A stretch of 64,000 nt of DNA, from assembly GCA_021234155.1 (NCBI GenBank), contig JAJEKV010000773.1, forward strand, positions 1-64,000, read 5' to 3'. Position 1 is the first letter of the stretch. Every line of letters begins with the position of its first letter. Below the pieces are notes generated by a model, which had not been told where the DNA came from, searched no databases, and was given only the letters and a program-made list of their open reading frames with translations. Positions 45,180-56,735 of this stretch are shown piece by piece. Source of the DNA: Isoetes taiwanensis. Taxonomy: Eukaryota; Streptophyta; Lycopodiopsida; Isoetales; Isoetaceae. A program made the position numbers and the translations under genes.

Positions 45180-46850
45180 AGAAGCTAATCCCTATGTTGG
45201 CACTTGGACTTGAAGAATTGCTTGATGTCTTTGAATCTGAGGCCTTTGTTGATGTTCCCTAGGATGTTTTGGGAAGTTCCTTCTTTTAGTGCTCGAGCCA
45301 TTTGAGGCACTTGAAGTTCCGGTGCTGTAGGTGCAACTATCGCAATGATGCATCACGCAGGTGCCCTCGTGCAAAGAAATGTAGTGTTGCCGGCCTCTTA
45401 ATGAGGATAATGTGATATGTGTCGTAAGTGCACTAAGGAGAGTGACAATGTCTCTTCCCCCTTGGGCTGAAATCCCTATGAAATACCATTATCTGCCTTT
45501 GGATTAGAGTTAGGAGGTAATAGTAGCAAAGTGATTTTCCTACTTTGGACCCTCCCTTTGCGTTTCCTACCCTTGTTCCTTTTCTTCCTTTCACAAACCC
45601 TCTTAAAACATGAATCGTTCCTTCTCCTCCACCATAATCTGCAATAGTAGCGTAATCTCTACAAAGTTTGCATGAGCGTCTCATAAACTTCGCACATGCT
45701 CTCAATTCCTCCATTTTTGCTAAGCCACCGTGTCTTTAAAATGCTCAAAAGGAAAAATATCAAGTGCTTCCTCATCTTCTATAGCCGTGCCTCCTTATGG
45801 AACTTTTAGAAAAGAAACTTAACACATAATTCATCAACTCATTAATAAACTTTCACCTTGTTTTTATTGCTGGCGTCTTGCATGTTCCTTAAACACATAA
45901 GTTTGCCGATGAGCACAACAATGCATGCCGGTCATGAATGGATTAAGTGATTTCAATCTTGTGGCAACATTAGTATGTGCACCAACCATAATAGAAGCAT
46001 CATCGCCAGCAAAGCCGATCAATTTCCGAATATCAAGATTCCATCATTCAACATATCTAAAATGCGTTCTGTAATCCCTTCTGGCCCTCCATCTCTTACG
46101 ATCACCATGTCCAAGAATACGGTTTGCACACACCTCTCTTCCAAAAATGTGGTATACAAAATGGGATACTTAATTATACTAATAACGGTGGACTCGTCAA
46201 CCATGAGCCCAAACCACGAACTTCGTCTTACACGACCAAGAATGCTCGCTCCCAATGACTTAGAAAAATGAAGTATCAGACTTACACAAGTCTTGTTGTC
46301 ATCATACATGAATGGCAAATCTTTAACACCACAATCACGCATAACTCAACAAACTCACCAATTTTCTGAAAGCCTAGTTTTTTGCAATCCAATAGGCGCA
46401 TTTGAACAAATTTTCAAGACAACTCTCCATACCAGCCGTCCTATTCTTTTCAAGTTTTTGAAGACCATCCTTATCTTGCTCTTGCAATAGTATGGCATCC
46501 TTATGGGCTTTAGAACTTGCCAGTCACCTAATGCTAAGGTCTTAAAGTTTTTTGCTACTGTGGTGGCAAAAAGAGACTTGCAATATGACATTGAACCTAT
46601 ACGATGCTTCTATCGTGTCAATGCGGGAAATCCCTTTCCCAGCAATACTATCACCAAGAAAAACCCTTCATCTAACTCAAACCACTTGTGATGGCCATTG
46701 GCCCCATTCCTCCTCTGGGATATCCTATATTCGGGAGCATACATACATGTTACCACTAGCAACAATATGTACAAATAATATGCCACCGCGAAGGGTGGCC
46801 CATCCATCATCAATACAAATATCAACATAATATGCACAAGGCATCATAAG
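45180..46850 (-). pseudogene. hAT-like (DUF4371/ZNF862-type) transposase relic, copy B
   Basis: Minus strand. 46,355–46,591 is the N-terminal part (SKIRMVFKNL). 46,019–46,342 reads FGLMVDESTVISIIKYPILY then TTFLEERCVQTVFLDMV, the start of the RNase H-like core with its first Asp. After a frameshift near 46,020 it continues as LIGFAGDDASIMVGA, RLKSLNPF and HCCAHR (about 45,905–46,015), the typical DGA..M.G / H.VAHR block of this family. 45,700–45,760 holds TRWLS. The region to 45,180 is a degraded C-terminus. These proteins are hAT-derived and common as multicopy genes in plants and animals. Confidence 0.8.
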
Positions 46851-47640
46851 TGAGGGTTCTACCCCGGTTCGGATTCAAAAAGGGTCGTTTGATGGTCAAG
46901 GTCTCTAGATAACAATAGACAGAATCATGATAATGGCGTTGGCTGGCATAGGACATCGGCTAGAGTAGTCCACTCCATCCACCCCTCCTGTGCACACTTT
47001 GCAGATAGGCTAACACATGCTGAGATACGACTATAGCCTTCGGAAGACGCAACTCCACGGAGTCACCCTATGGAACTACTCTAAGTTACGTCTCTCTGGT
47101 CCGATGAGGCAAGAATAGAATAAGTCTCCTCCAGGAGCATAATGAGATTATGCGCCAACTATAGGACCAGGCGTACCCCTCCGTACGCAACTTATCCCCT
47201 AAAAATCCATAGGTCGGGCTCACCCACATCCTATTGAGCCCAAGATAGAGCCCAAGATAATGTTTGTGATCCAGGTGGTGTCAGAATAATACCCGACCCA
47301 TACACAATGATCGAGTATAAGCCTAGCTCACTGAAAAGGACCCCAGTAGCCATGCTTAGCAAAGTCCTACCCTCCATAATCTCACTATCCTTGTTATATG
47401 CTGCTAAGTCGTCACATAACATTTACAGCCGGACTGGCTCTTGTACACAGGCCGCATTTATTGAAATTTACGGCGTTCTAGCTAGAATCATCTATAATCC
47501 TACTAGCTTTTAAGTTGCTACCCCTTTTTTCCCCCAAGCACAAGAGGTGCAACGAAGAACTACCAAAGATCCATCCATAGCTTCACACTAAGAATCATTG
47601 TCATAATATTTATCATCTATCAATTCAAACATGGGCCAAT
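46690..47640. repeat. Dispersed repeat upstream of the hAT relic, copy B
   Basis: Closely matches 16,850–17,720 (shared words such as gatggtcaaggtctctagat and aaaggaccccagt) and more weakly 60,240–61,000. Non-coding in all frames. It could be an LTR or the 5' region of the element. Confidence 0.7.
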
Positions 47641-48034
47641 TTCTAGCTAGCACTCAAGCTAGCTACCCTACCAACCGGTTTCCTGGCTGGATCCATTATC
47701 ACTGAGATTCTCCATCCACTGGTGGCTATAGTTGCTCGAAGTCTCCAATATTTGAGAGGGCTCGTTTGGCCTGCATTGCGTCAATGACGAGGTCTAGAAG
47801 AACACCTAGAGTTTGCCTCAACTAACAACTTGGTTCCATGTCAGAATACGTTAAAAACTGGAAATCACTGATCCCAGTGTAAGATCTATCCATGAATAGT
47901 TCCTGAAATTTATTGTGTTTGCACATCAATCTATCTGCTTTGATCTATTCATTTGGTTCTTTTATGATGCTTCCCACACTCATATTCAAGTAGCAGTTTG
48001 TCCTAGAAATTAGAATTTGGTGTCAAACCATCTA
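47641..48034. other. 3' flank of the PPR gene
   Basis: No gene. The expected remainder of a PPR E or DYW domain was looked for on the minus strand and not found. Confidence 0.4.
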
Positions 48035-49785
48035 TCATGTGGCACAAATATTTGCAAAATTTACATAAGCAACTGTACAATCTGGATCTAATTTATGTAA
48101 CTGCTGTGCTGCATGCTTTCCACGTTCCATGTCTCCATAAATCCTGCAAGCACCAAGCAAGGCCTTCCAAGCAACAACATCAGGTTGGAAAGGCGTTGTT
48201 TTGATGAAAACTTCTGCTTCCTTCAAATGCCCAGCTCGCCCAAGAAGATCGATCATGCATCCATAATGTTCTGCTGTAGGTTCTATGCCATAGTTCCTCC
48301 CCATAGACAAGAAGGATTCGAAGCCCTCATCCACAAGGCCATTACAGCTGCAAGCAGAAAGGACACTTACGAAAGTGACCTTGTCTGGCCTTGTGTTTTG
48401 CTGCTGCATCTGCTGGAAGTGTTGAAGGGCTTCCATGCCAAATCCATGCTGAGAATATGCTGCTATCATGGCATTCCATGATATGACAGTTTTTCTATGA
48501 AAAAGTTTAAAGACACTTCTGGCATCTTCCAAACTTCCACACTTGCTATACATATGAAGAAGGGCATTTTGCAGGACAATGTCTGAGTGGAAGCCCTTTT
48601 CCAAGATCAGTTTGTGTATAAACTTACCGATCTCAAGACCAGCTAAGTTGCTGCATGCATCTAGTACAGCGATAAATGTAATCTCGTTAGGCTTTATACC
48701 TTGCAACTGCATTTTTTCAAGGAGTTTTAATGAATCCTTTCCATATCCATGTTGTGCATAGACAGCTATCATGGCAGTCCATGACACAACATTTCTATGA
48801 AGCATATTGCAGAAGATTTTTTCCGCATCGTCCAGATTTCCATTCTCTCCATACATATGAACCAAGGATGTAGCCATAATGACATCTCTTTCATATGCAG
48901 CACCCAAAATACTAGCATGAATTACTTTACCTTGGTTGATGCTAATGCAAGAATCTAAAATGCCAAGGAAGGTGATCTTATTTGGCAGTATTCCTTCTGA
49001 AGGCATTAGTCTGACTAATTCTAGACCTCCTTTTGGATCTCCACATTCTGCATATATGCCAATCATGGTATTCCATGAAACATCATCACGTTGATGCATC
49101 CTACAAAAAATCCTTCGAGCCTCCTCCGCATCCCCACATTTCCCATACATATTAACAATTGCAGTCTCCAAAATAACATTTAAGTCTAAACTACTCTTGA
49201 TAACACGGGCATGAATAACTTTACCATTTGCCAAGGCTTCTGGTTCTGTGCATGACTCTGACAATGTCACAAAGGTAACCCTATCAGGATTCACGCCTTC
49301 TGAGTACATTTGCTGGAGAAGACATATGGCTTCTTTACAATGGCCATTCTGGGCATAAGCAGCGATCATGGTGGTCCAAGAAATCACATCCCTGCTAGAA
49401 ATTCCCTCAAACACTCAAGGAGGTGGTTTCCAAGGTAAAGATCATTCTGTAGCCCATTTCTTCTAATGTGATCATGCACTAGTTTTCCCTCTGACAGAGC
49501 CTTTGCTTTGCTACATCTCCGGAGTAGACATGCATAGGCAGCGGTGTCTATCGCTGTCTCTGATTTTTCCAGGTATACCAATGCATTTTGCAATCGAGGC
49601 TGCCTATACCACAGACTTAGATTTATCTGAGAGCTAGACGGTAAAGCCTTAATCGCATCTGAGCAAGTTCCATAATCTCGAAACCCTAAAACCCAGCCAT
49701 TGGGTATTCCAACCAAAGCAGATTGGCAATAGAACTGACCACAATTTTTTGCTCTCCACTTTGATCGAATGAGCCTGTTCCTCAT
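48035..49785 (-). pseudogene. PLS-class PPR protein gene, broken by a deletion
   Basis: Minus strand, intronless. Such proteins bind organellar RNA sequence-specifically and guide editing, splicing or processing. From the ATG at 49,785, about 125 codons give a basic N-terminus (RLIRSKWRAK, possible organelle targeting) and a first PPR unit (ACLLRRCSKAKALSEGKLVH, then LYLGNHLL). At about 49,405–49,420 the frame changes from LLE to FEGISSRDVISWTTMIAAYA. The ~17 residues that normally link these (MYxKCGxxxxAxxxF) are missing, so about 50 bases were lost. The second frame then runs 450+ residues through repeated SWNTMI / MYGKCG / VTFVSVL motifs and E-type sequence (AWKALLGACRIYGDMERGKH) and ends at NICAT with TGA TAG, early in the E region, without E+ or DYW. 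Probably a pseudogene; a small assembly deletion is the alternative. Confidence 0.85.
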
Positions 49786-49954
49786 CTATCTGAGACCAGA
49801 ATCATCTCCCATGACCTGCTCTCTACAGCATTTTCCATGCATATTACTGAAAATCCTTGCATCAGTTTTTAGAAGCATTACACGATTCAAAATTGTGCAA
49901 GAAATAAGGGGTACTAAAGCTTGAGACGTCACGTTATATAATAGTAATTACGTA

Positions 49955-50022
49955 TATAGGAAAGCCCATTTAGTGGGCTTTCCTGCTGCAGCAGGAAAGC
50001 CCACTAAATGGGCTTCCCTATA
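49955..50022. promoter_or_regulatory. 68-bp palindrome with four site II (TGGGCT) motifs
   Basis: Two 34-base arms, 49,955–49,988 and 49,989–50,022, are reverse complements with one mismatch. Each arm itself contains AAGCCCA and TGGGCTT facing each other. The result is four TGGGCT motifs, the site II element bound by TCP factors in promoters of many plant genes for organelle and ribosomal proteins. It lies 170 bases upstream of the PPR start codon. That it acts as a promoter is inference; a fold-back element is the alternative. Confidence 0.6.
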
Positions 50023-50055
50023 ACGTGGAGGAGAGTTAGGTGATGTTCTATGTGC

Positions 50056-50061
50056 CACGTG
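50056..50061. promoter_or_regulatory. G-box CACGTG near an inverted CCAAT box
   Basis: CACGTG in the context GCCACGTGTC, with ATTGG at about 50,072. Both are common in plant promoters and lie about 270 bases upstream of the PPR start. Could equally serve a plus-strand transcript; no gene is visible there. Confidence 0.35.
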
Positions 50062-50875
50062 TCAACAATCTATTGGCTGGAGCAGAGAATTGCCACAAAA
50101 AGATTGAACATTTTGTCATTGTACTTTCTGGAAATGAAAGTGTGGTAAAATAGGCCGCGTGGCAAAGATACGGTTGGGCGGAGGCGAACACACCTGCTTT
50201 GTTCTTCGCATAAAAAGCACAAGGATTCAGGAACATTCCAAATACAATCCAACACTCGGGGTATATTTGCACAAAGATGCATAACTTATAAGCACTTAAG
50301 CACTTATAAGCCCGATCCTGCATGATCGATGCAAAAGCCTACCGGCCAGTCGGCATTTTGCATGCAACTCTATCTTTGTGCAAGAAAGCTAGCTAGCAAA
50401 TCCCATTAGAAAGGCATAGGCCGTGCACTCCCTCACAGGGCCAAAAAGTCTAATAACACACCTCTATTAGTAGCATGACCTATCTAGATAGCGACTACAA
50501 AACAACCTACCCTAACTTGCTTTTGCACCAACGATTTGCCGAATGTGATAAATTAAAATATAGGAAATAACTTTAGGGTAATTTTCTTTTTGGATACACG
50601 ATTGATCAATTACTACAACAACATTATAGCCTTTGCTTTGGTGAAAAATCGAGAATTGTGATCCGGTAATTCTTGTGGAGAAAAACATGGCCAAGAGGAG
50701 AAACTTGATGTCAATTGAATAAGTGTTATACAATTTATTTCTATGGCCCTACAAATCAACTTTGCGGTCTTAGCTAACATCAACCTACCAATCCCGACCC
50801 GATATCTAATCATAAACATCTATACGCGACATCAATTTATTCTGCAAGCATCAACAACGTGATCTTAAGCTCCAT
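50062..50875. other. Intergenic, no recognised gene
   Basis: 50,285–50,312 repeats acttataagcactt. Open minus-strand stretches at 50,048–50,323 and 50,512–50,819 have no motif I recognise. Confidence 0.35.
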
Positions 50876-53730
50876 CTATTTGTACATAGATGTACCATTT
50901 AGAGCATTTACCAGATCTTCCTTTACTTCTTCTTCACTTTCAAACACTAACCTAAATCTTCTAATTCTTTCTAGTACCATGTGAAGTGGTTTGGTTTGAT
51001 GATATGAATTTTCTCGATTCTCATCGAAGATTAGGACGTTCCTAATTTTCCATATTGACCAAATTGTCCGGGCTCTAGCTATGTGAAAGGACATCTTCTT
51101 CATGGGACACCATTACGGGTGAAATTCCTAATAGCAATTCCTTAGTTCCTAAAGAGTACTCAAAGCTATCGGACTCAGTCCCATACTTCTTGCAAAACAT
51201 CTTACATTCCACGGTGCAATGTTCTATGGATTCCTCTTCCTCTTTACGAGGGGCAAAGTGGGCTCACATTATTGTCCCATTTGGCGACTAGATGATTAAC
51301 CTTGGAACCCATTGGATCACTTGCCAAAAAAGGCATTGATTTGTGGAGGAAGGTATTTCAGCCAAAGCGTTTCTCGGATGTTTTTTTAAGGTTGTCTGGT
51401 GATCACTATCTCCCACTTGGTAGATCTGGGAAGTAACCCTTAGTCTTCAAACTACTATAACATGACTTCACAAACTTGTCTTCTTTGTATAGAAGGATGC
51501 ACGACCCATGGGTTATGATCTCCTCTACACATTGTGTTTGGGAGTACCATAGCCACACATTCCCAAATTATTTAATCTGCCTCCTTTAAACTAAAGCGGA
51601 CCTGAAAGCTGCCCAAGCTGGCTAATTGCTCTCCCATACCATTGAACACAAGAATGTATACCCCGGTTTTTCCATAAACTTCACAATCCTTGCATCAAAT
51701 CACTGAATAGGACCGTCTCTGAGAGGCTTGCAAGAAAATCGTGAGAGAGCCTGCTGCTATATTGAAGAGGAAGGGGGCCAAGGGACAACCTTGCTTGATT
51801 CTCCTCTAATGTCAAATATTGGAGATGTTTCTCCTTGAAATAAAGGCGAGGCTCGGCGGATCTCACGGTTTCATTACCCTTCAGAAAAATTCCCCACAAC
51901 CCGGCTTGAGCATCATTCTATGCAAAAAAACTCCATCTAATGTTGTCTTGGTGAAATCTAGCTTTAGATAGGCTACTTTTGACTGTTTTTCCGCCCGGTG
52001 CAACCCTTGGCTTTGCTATTACATTGCTTTCGAGAATGCTCCTACCCAAAAGGAAACCAAATTGGGTATGTGAGGTACCTTCTGCTAAAATTGATTTGAT
52101 CTTTTCCGCCATAGCCTTGGCTATGATTTTGTCAAATGTAGATAGAAGTGTGATAGGCCTCCAGTCATTAATTGTGCTTGGCTCCTTATACTTGGGTACC
52201 AAGGTGATGCAACCTGTGTTCAATCTTGGATTTAAATTATCAGCTTGCAAGAAATCTATATATGTAGAAAGATATCCTCTTTAATCTATTCCCAATTGCA
52301 TTGGTAGAATTCTATAAGAATTCCATCCATACTTGGACATTTATTTTTAGCCAATAAGAGGGCGGCTTAGAATATCTTTCTGGCTAGAGCTCATTATGGG
52401 TGAGAATTTTGAGATCATCATCATATGTATCTTGGAATGGTAAGTTGTGTTCCCCAAAGAAAGCATGGAAATGGTTATGTAAGTACCTTTTTAGATCCCT
52501 TGGAGATTTGAGAGTCGAGCCATCCTCTAATGAGATGGTTGATAGTGTAGAGACTTCTTCTTTTCTTTCTTGACTTGAAGAAAAACTTGGTGCATTTATT
52601 AGGCTTCCTTTTAGCTAGGCTAATCTTGCTTTGCACATGTTCTTAATTATCTTCACTTTCTCTAGTGCCTTTATCTGTTCTATTATCCCTTTCTCCTCTA
52701 TCCCATCATTAGGGCCCAATGCTCTAAGTGAGTGGAGCTGACTATAAAGGCTATCCAGCTCTCCCCTCTCCCTTTGCACTTTAGCTCTACCCCAACTTTT
52801 GGCATACTTTTATATTGCATAGGGCCATTATCATGGTTTCCATCCCTGAACCCATTCTAAAAACCGATTGCCATATGTTTTTGCAAGCCTCCACAAATTC
52901 TGGATCATTCAGATATCTGGTATTGAGTTTGAATACTGCATTAAAAGTTCTAATCTGGCAATCTGAGTAGATATCACTTGTGGATTATGATCCGAGATAG
53001 CATTTTTTAGAAGATTGGATCTATGAAGGTTTGGACGGATGGAGAGTGCTTCATCGTTGATGTAGCATCTGTCAATGTCTTGTATAGGTTCTTCCTGTAC
53101 CTACCCAACAGTTACACCATGTATACCCCTTATCTCCATCTACTTCCATCAAGCCTATATCTTCTAACATTTTACACCACTGGACTTTCTCAAACCCATG
53201 CACGATTTCAGATGATTTTGATGGCCGAGATTTGATGGGGAGAGAAGCCAGGTGAGTAATATTGATATAAGATGTAGTCTCGCATGAAAGAGTCTACTGC
53301 CCAGGACACGATCTTATCTACCACTGCTTCGCTATCAAAAAGGATGAGGAAGCAGTTACTCCCCAATGCCTTTATCGATTCATGTGGAGGTAGCCCTAAT
53401 TTCTTCAGGTATGCTGAGAGCCAGTATTCCATTATTCAGAGGTCCAGGAAGCCTCCTATAAAGAATCCTATGACTGACCGTGTTACCAGGTTCTCAACAA
53501 ATTTTAATTACATGTCGTGATCAATTTTTGCAACTGGGAAGTTGGATTCTTCACCCACTTCCATACTACCATCTTTGTCAGGACTTTTTTCTATCCGTTG
53601 GCCTTTAGTTAGTTTGCTCAAATCTTGAGCAAGTCCACTTGCACTATTTTTAATGCTACATCAACTCTCAAGCTCCTGATTGTTTCTGTTGGTAGCTTAT
53701 TCTTTATCCATTCTAAAAATGTCGGTTTGT
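50876..53730 (-). mobile_element. L1-like LINE relic
   Basis: Minus strand. 53,208–53,432 is ORF1 with a DUF4283-type region (ALGSNCFLILFDSEA, then KIVSW). About 53,640–53,730 reads PTFLEWIKNKLP, also ORF1-like. 52,320–52,900 and 51,918–52,250 are RT (SPRDLKRYLHNHF, then GCITLVPKYKEPSTINDWRP, LLSTFDKIIAKAMAEKI, TQFGFLLGRSI). 51,681–51,899 follows. 50,876–51,103 is the C-terminal region (WSIWKIRNVLIFDE). Endonuclease traces lie around 53,000–53,110. Heavily frameshifted and dead. Confidence 0.8.
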
Positions 53731-54099
53731 TCACTCTTGTTATATTGTTGTTATTCTTCCAGGCATCTCTTGCGGTATTTCTTGTACCTCCTACACCTCT
53801 CGACCTTCTCGATTGTAAACTTTATCGGTGTTGATCTATGAGCCTATCACTACTCCGCCTCTATTTTGATTATCGATATTACAAGGTGCACCTTAGTACC
53901 AAAGCGAGATTTGTTGACAATGCTATTTGTGCTATTTGTGCTATTTGTGGTGGACTATGCTGGTGCTGGCGGGATATGCATGTAAGTCAAGCACTTCCGG
54001 TGGGAACAACTAATAGGGATGAAGAGATCGACTTCGGACCACTTACCACTTTACTTGAAGTTGGCTTGGCGGGGTTGTGCGAACCCCATTACCCTTGAC

Positions 54100-56735
54100 T
54101 CCTCACATGCCTCATTTGCGATTATTATGAACATCGCGGGGCTTATGCCCGAATGCTTATAGATGACCGCGAAATTTTGCAATATCCTACACTAGAACCT
54201 TGAGGCAATGACGGTGGCCCGATGTGCTTAGGATTTGCTACGTGAGAGATGCTTTGGGATAAATTAAGCCGGCGGCGGACCTCAGGAACACAATCTTCCC
54301 CGTAATCAATGGTTTGATGCGAGTCTGCAAGGAACACTGCGGGCTCAAAGCTAAGTCCACAGACCACTTTTCGGTCGAGGGCGGTACCACGTCTTCCTTA
54401 AAGCTAAGAAAGCCAGGTACATGCGGCGCATCAAGGAAATGTTTACCTCTTGGGCGTAACTCCGGGACATACGGCGAGAAGGGTTCTTAGAAATGTCGCC
54501 CTACGGGGGCACATCACTCCGGCGATGGAGGCAATACTTGCAGCCTTCTCCCCGACCCTCGGGGCACATCGCGGCATTACCCTTGCAAGAAAGGCCCGAT
54601 TACTGAAATCCACCAGATGGGGCGTGGAACGGCTTCTGACGTCTTACCAATGGGAAGCCGGACTGGATGGTATGCGAGGCGAATTGCTTAAGTGGGCGAG
54701 GGTCCGTCCATAACCGGTCTTGGCCTTGTTGTTCAACAAAGGCATTACGGGAGAGCTTCCGGCTGCGGTGGACCAATAGCGAGTTGTTCCCCATCTATAA
54801 AGCCCGGTGAACCGCCTTGCCCATTAGTGACCAGAACAATCATGAACCGATTCGGTGTTTGCAAAGCTGGCTGGGATTCTCGGTAGGTTAATTTTGGGCT
54901 GGGCGGCGAGAGAATCACGGGCCCCTCACCGGTTAGGATTCGAACCCCGTACTCAACCATTGACCACATCTTCACATTAGAACTGCGGTTGAAAGCCGGG
55001 CCCGAGGAACCGCCGTCGGGATCTATAATATTGTTGCCGTGGATTTTGCGAAGGCATTTGACATCGTGCCCCTCGGGGGAAAAACTATGGGCAAGATGCG
55101 GTACCGGAGGTTCTGTAGATTTGCGAGAAGGCGATTGTGCTATATGAAAGATGCTTTCGAATTGGTTGCGGCCGACAAACCATTTGATAGTAGTATCGGG
55201 GTTCACCGGGATGCCCTCTCTCCCCAACATTGTTTGGGCTTTACATTGATCAATTGGAAGCTTCTGGCGATAATGGGGGGGCAGGGGCTCACCTTCTCTA
55301 CCGAATCATCAGCGGTTAATATATCGATGATGTGGACCTCTAACACACACCAACGAGACATGCAGCGACATCTCGATGCCACTGGACACATTTTGTCCAG
55401 TGGCGATATCTTGGCGTCAACTTGGCCCAGACTAAGGTGGTTTTCATATCATCTTCCGCGACGGTCGAGGATCCCCTCCTTCGACTACGAGGGCAGAATG
55501 TGGGAAGTAGCATCCACATACAAATATTTGGGAGTGGGTTTCCTTCTACTATATCTTGGGACACATCCATCAACTCTACGATTCTTGTGATTTTGGAAGG
55601 CACTATATGCAATGCAAAACAATAGTCATAGAAGCGGGGTTGTATGATTGGACCCATCGATCACACACTGTTCAAGGTCTTAGTGGAGTCTGTCCTTTTA
55701 CTCTGAGGGGTTGAAGTATGGGGCCCGGTGGTATCCCTAAGCTACTTGGAATGACTTGGAGGCGAGTCTGAGAAAGCCTTCTTGAATACGAGCACTAGGG
55801 GTGAAGTCCACATGTCCCATATCAAATTCTCTTTGGGAGGATGTGATTCTTGCCTCTTTAGAGGGAGGCCCTTGATCGCCCCATTGTCTATTTTCGAAGG
55901 TGGTCAATATGGGCGATGCTCGTCTCCCTAAACTAGTTTATATCATGGCAATGGGGCCCAAGCGCCTCAAGGCCTCTTTGGAGGAAAAGAGAGCTCAATG
56001 GATGGTTAGATGGAATGTGCGAGAACACGGTGTATACATGTGCAAAGCAGAGAGGCATATCACACCATAGCTTGAGGCAATATCTTGGCGCTTGCTTCAT
56101 CGACAAGCTTTGGGATCTGGCCCTTGAGCGGTCAAAGGCGGCACACTACCCGAGCCACATAAATCCCACATTGGAGCGAGGCCCACAATGCTACACCGTG
56201 CACCCACTTGCCCATGAAAAGCCGAGACTCATTGCCTCCATTCGCCACGGGGGCACATCATCTTCGAATTGAGGCGAGGGATGGATTGGTGAGCCGCGTC
56301 GGAACGAGGGCTCTGTCAATCTTTGCCAAATGGGAGTCATTGAGGATGAATCCATACCCTTCAAAGTTACCCGACGATATGATCAAATCCGGGTGGCTAT
56401 CTTTGAGTTGGTGGGAGCCTAGCCAACCCGCTATATGTGACATTGAGCCGCGGCATCCGTGCGGTGCTAGGATCATACCTTGAGAAGGTCATGGACATGC
56501 GAGATCGTTTATGTCACCGCACGCAGCTTGACATGTACATACACATTTATTTCATGATGATGTATACTTATGCGGTTTGACAACATTCTTATTGCGCCGC
56601 GGTTTTCCCTCGAAAAACCCTTGAGTAGGGTTTTTAACCGGATAGTAATAAGTTTGCTCTTCTCATACGGGTCCCATAGGCCGATTGGTCTCGGTGGACG
56701 ATAAAAAACTATTCTTATTCTTATTCTTATTACAT
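54100..56735 (+). mobile_element. RTE-like LINE relic with (TTATTC)n tail
   Basis: Plus strand. RT blocks in order: YSTIDHIFTL (about 54,950), VDFAKAFDIVP (55,036–55,070), CPLSPTLFGLYIDQLEA (about 55,212), the catalytic box as YIDDV (about 55,316), NLAQTKVVF (about 55,420) and YKYLGV (about 55,520). The C-terminal part reads FATGAHHLRIEARDG at about 56,220–56,270. The 3' end is marked by gggtcccatagg, tctcggtggacgataaaa and a six-base repeat tail ending near 56,732. Multiple stops and frameshifts. The 5' limit is uncertain. Confidence 0.8.

Noticed and set aside
48113-48481. 122-residue plus-strand open stretch
   Set aside because: Antisense of the PPR repeats.
54930-54990. tRNA-like B box (GGATTCGAACCCCG) on the minus strand, suggesting a tRNA or SINE
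   Set aside because: The plus strand reads through it as LINE reverse transcriptase (YSTIDHIFTL immediately after) and no cloverleaf can be closed.
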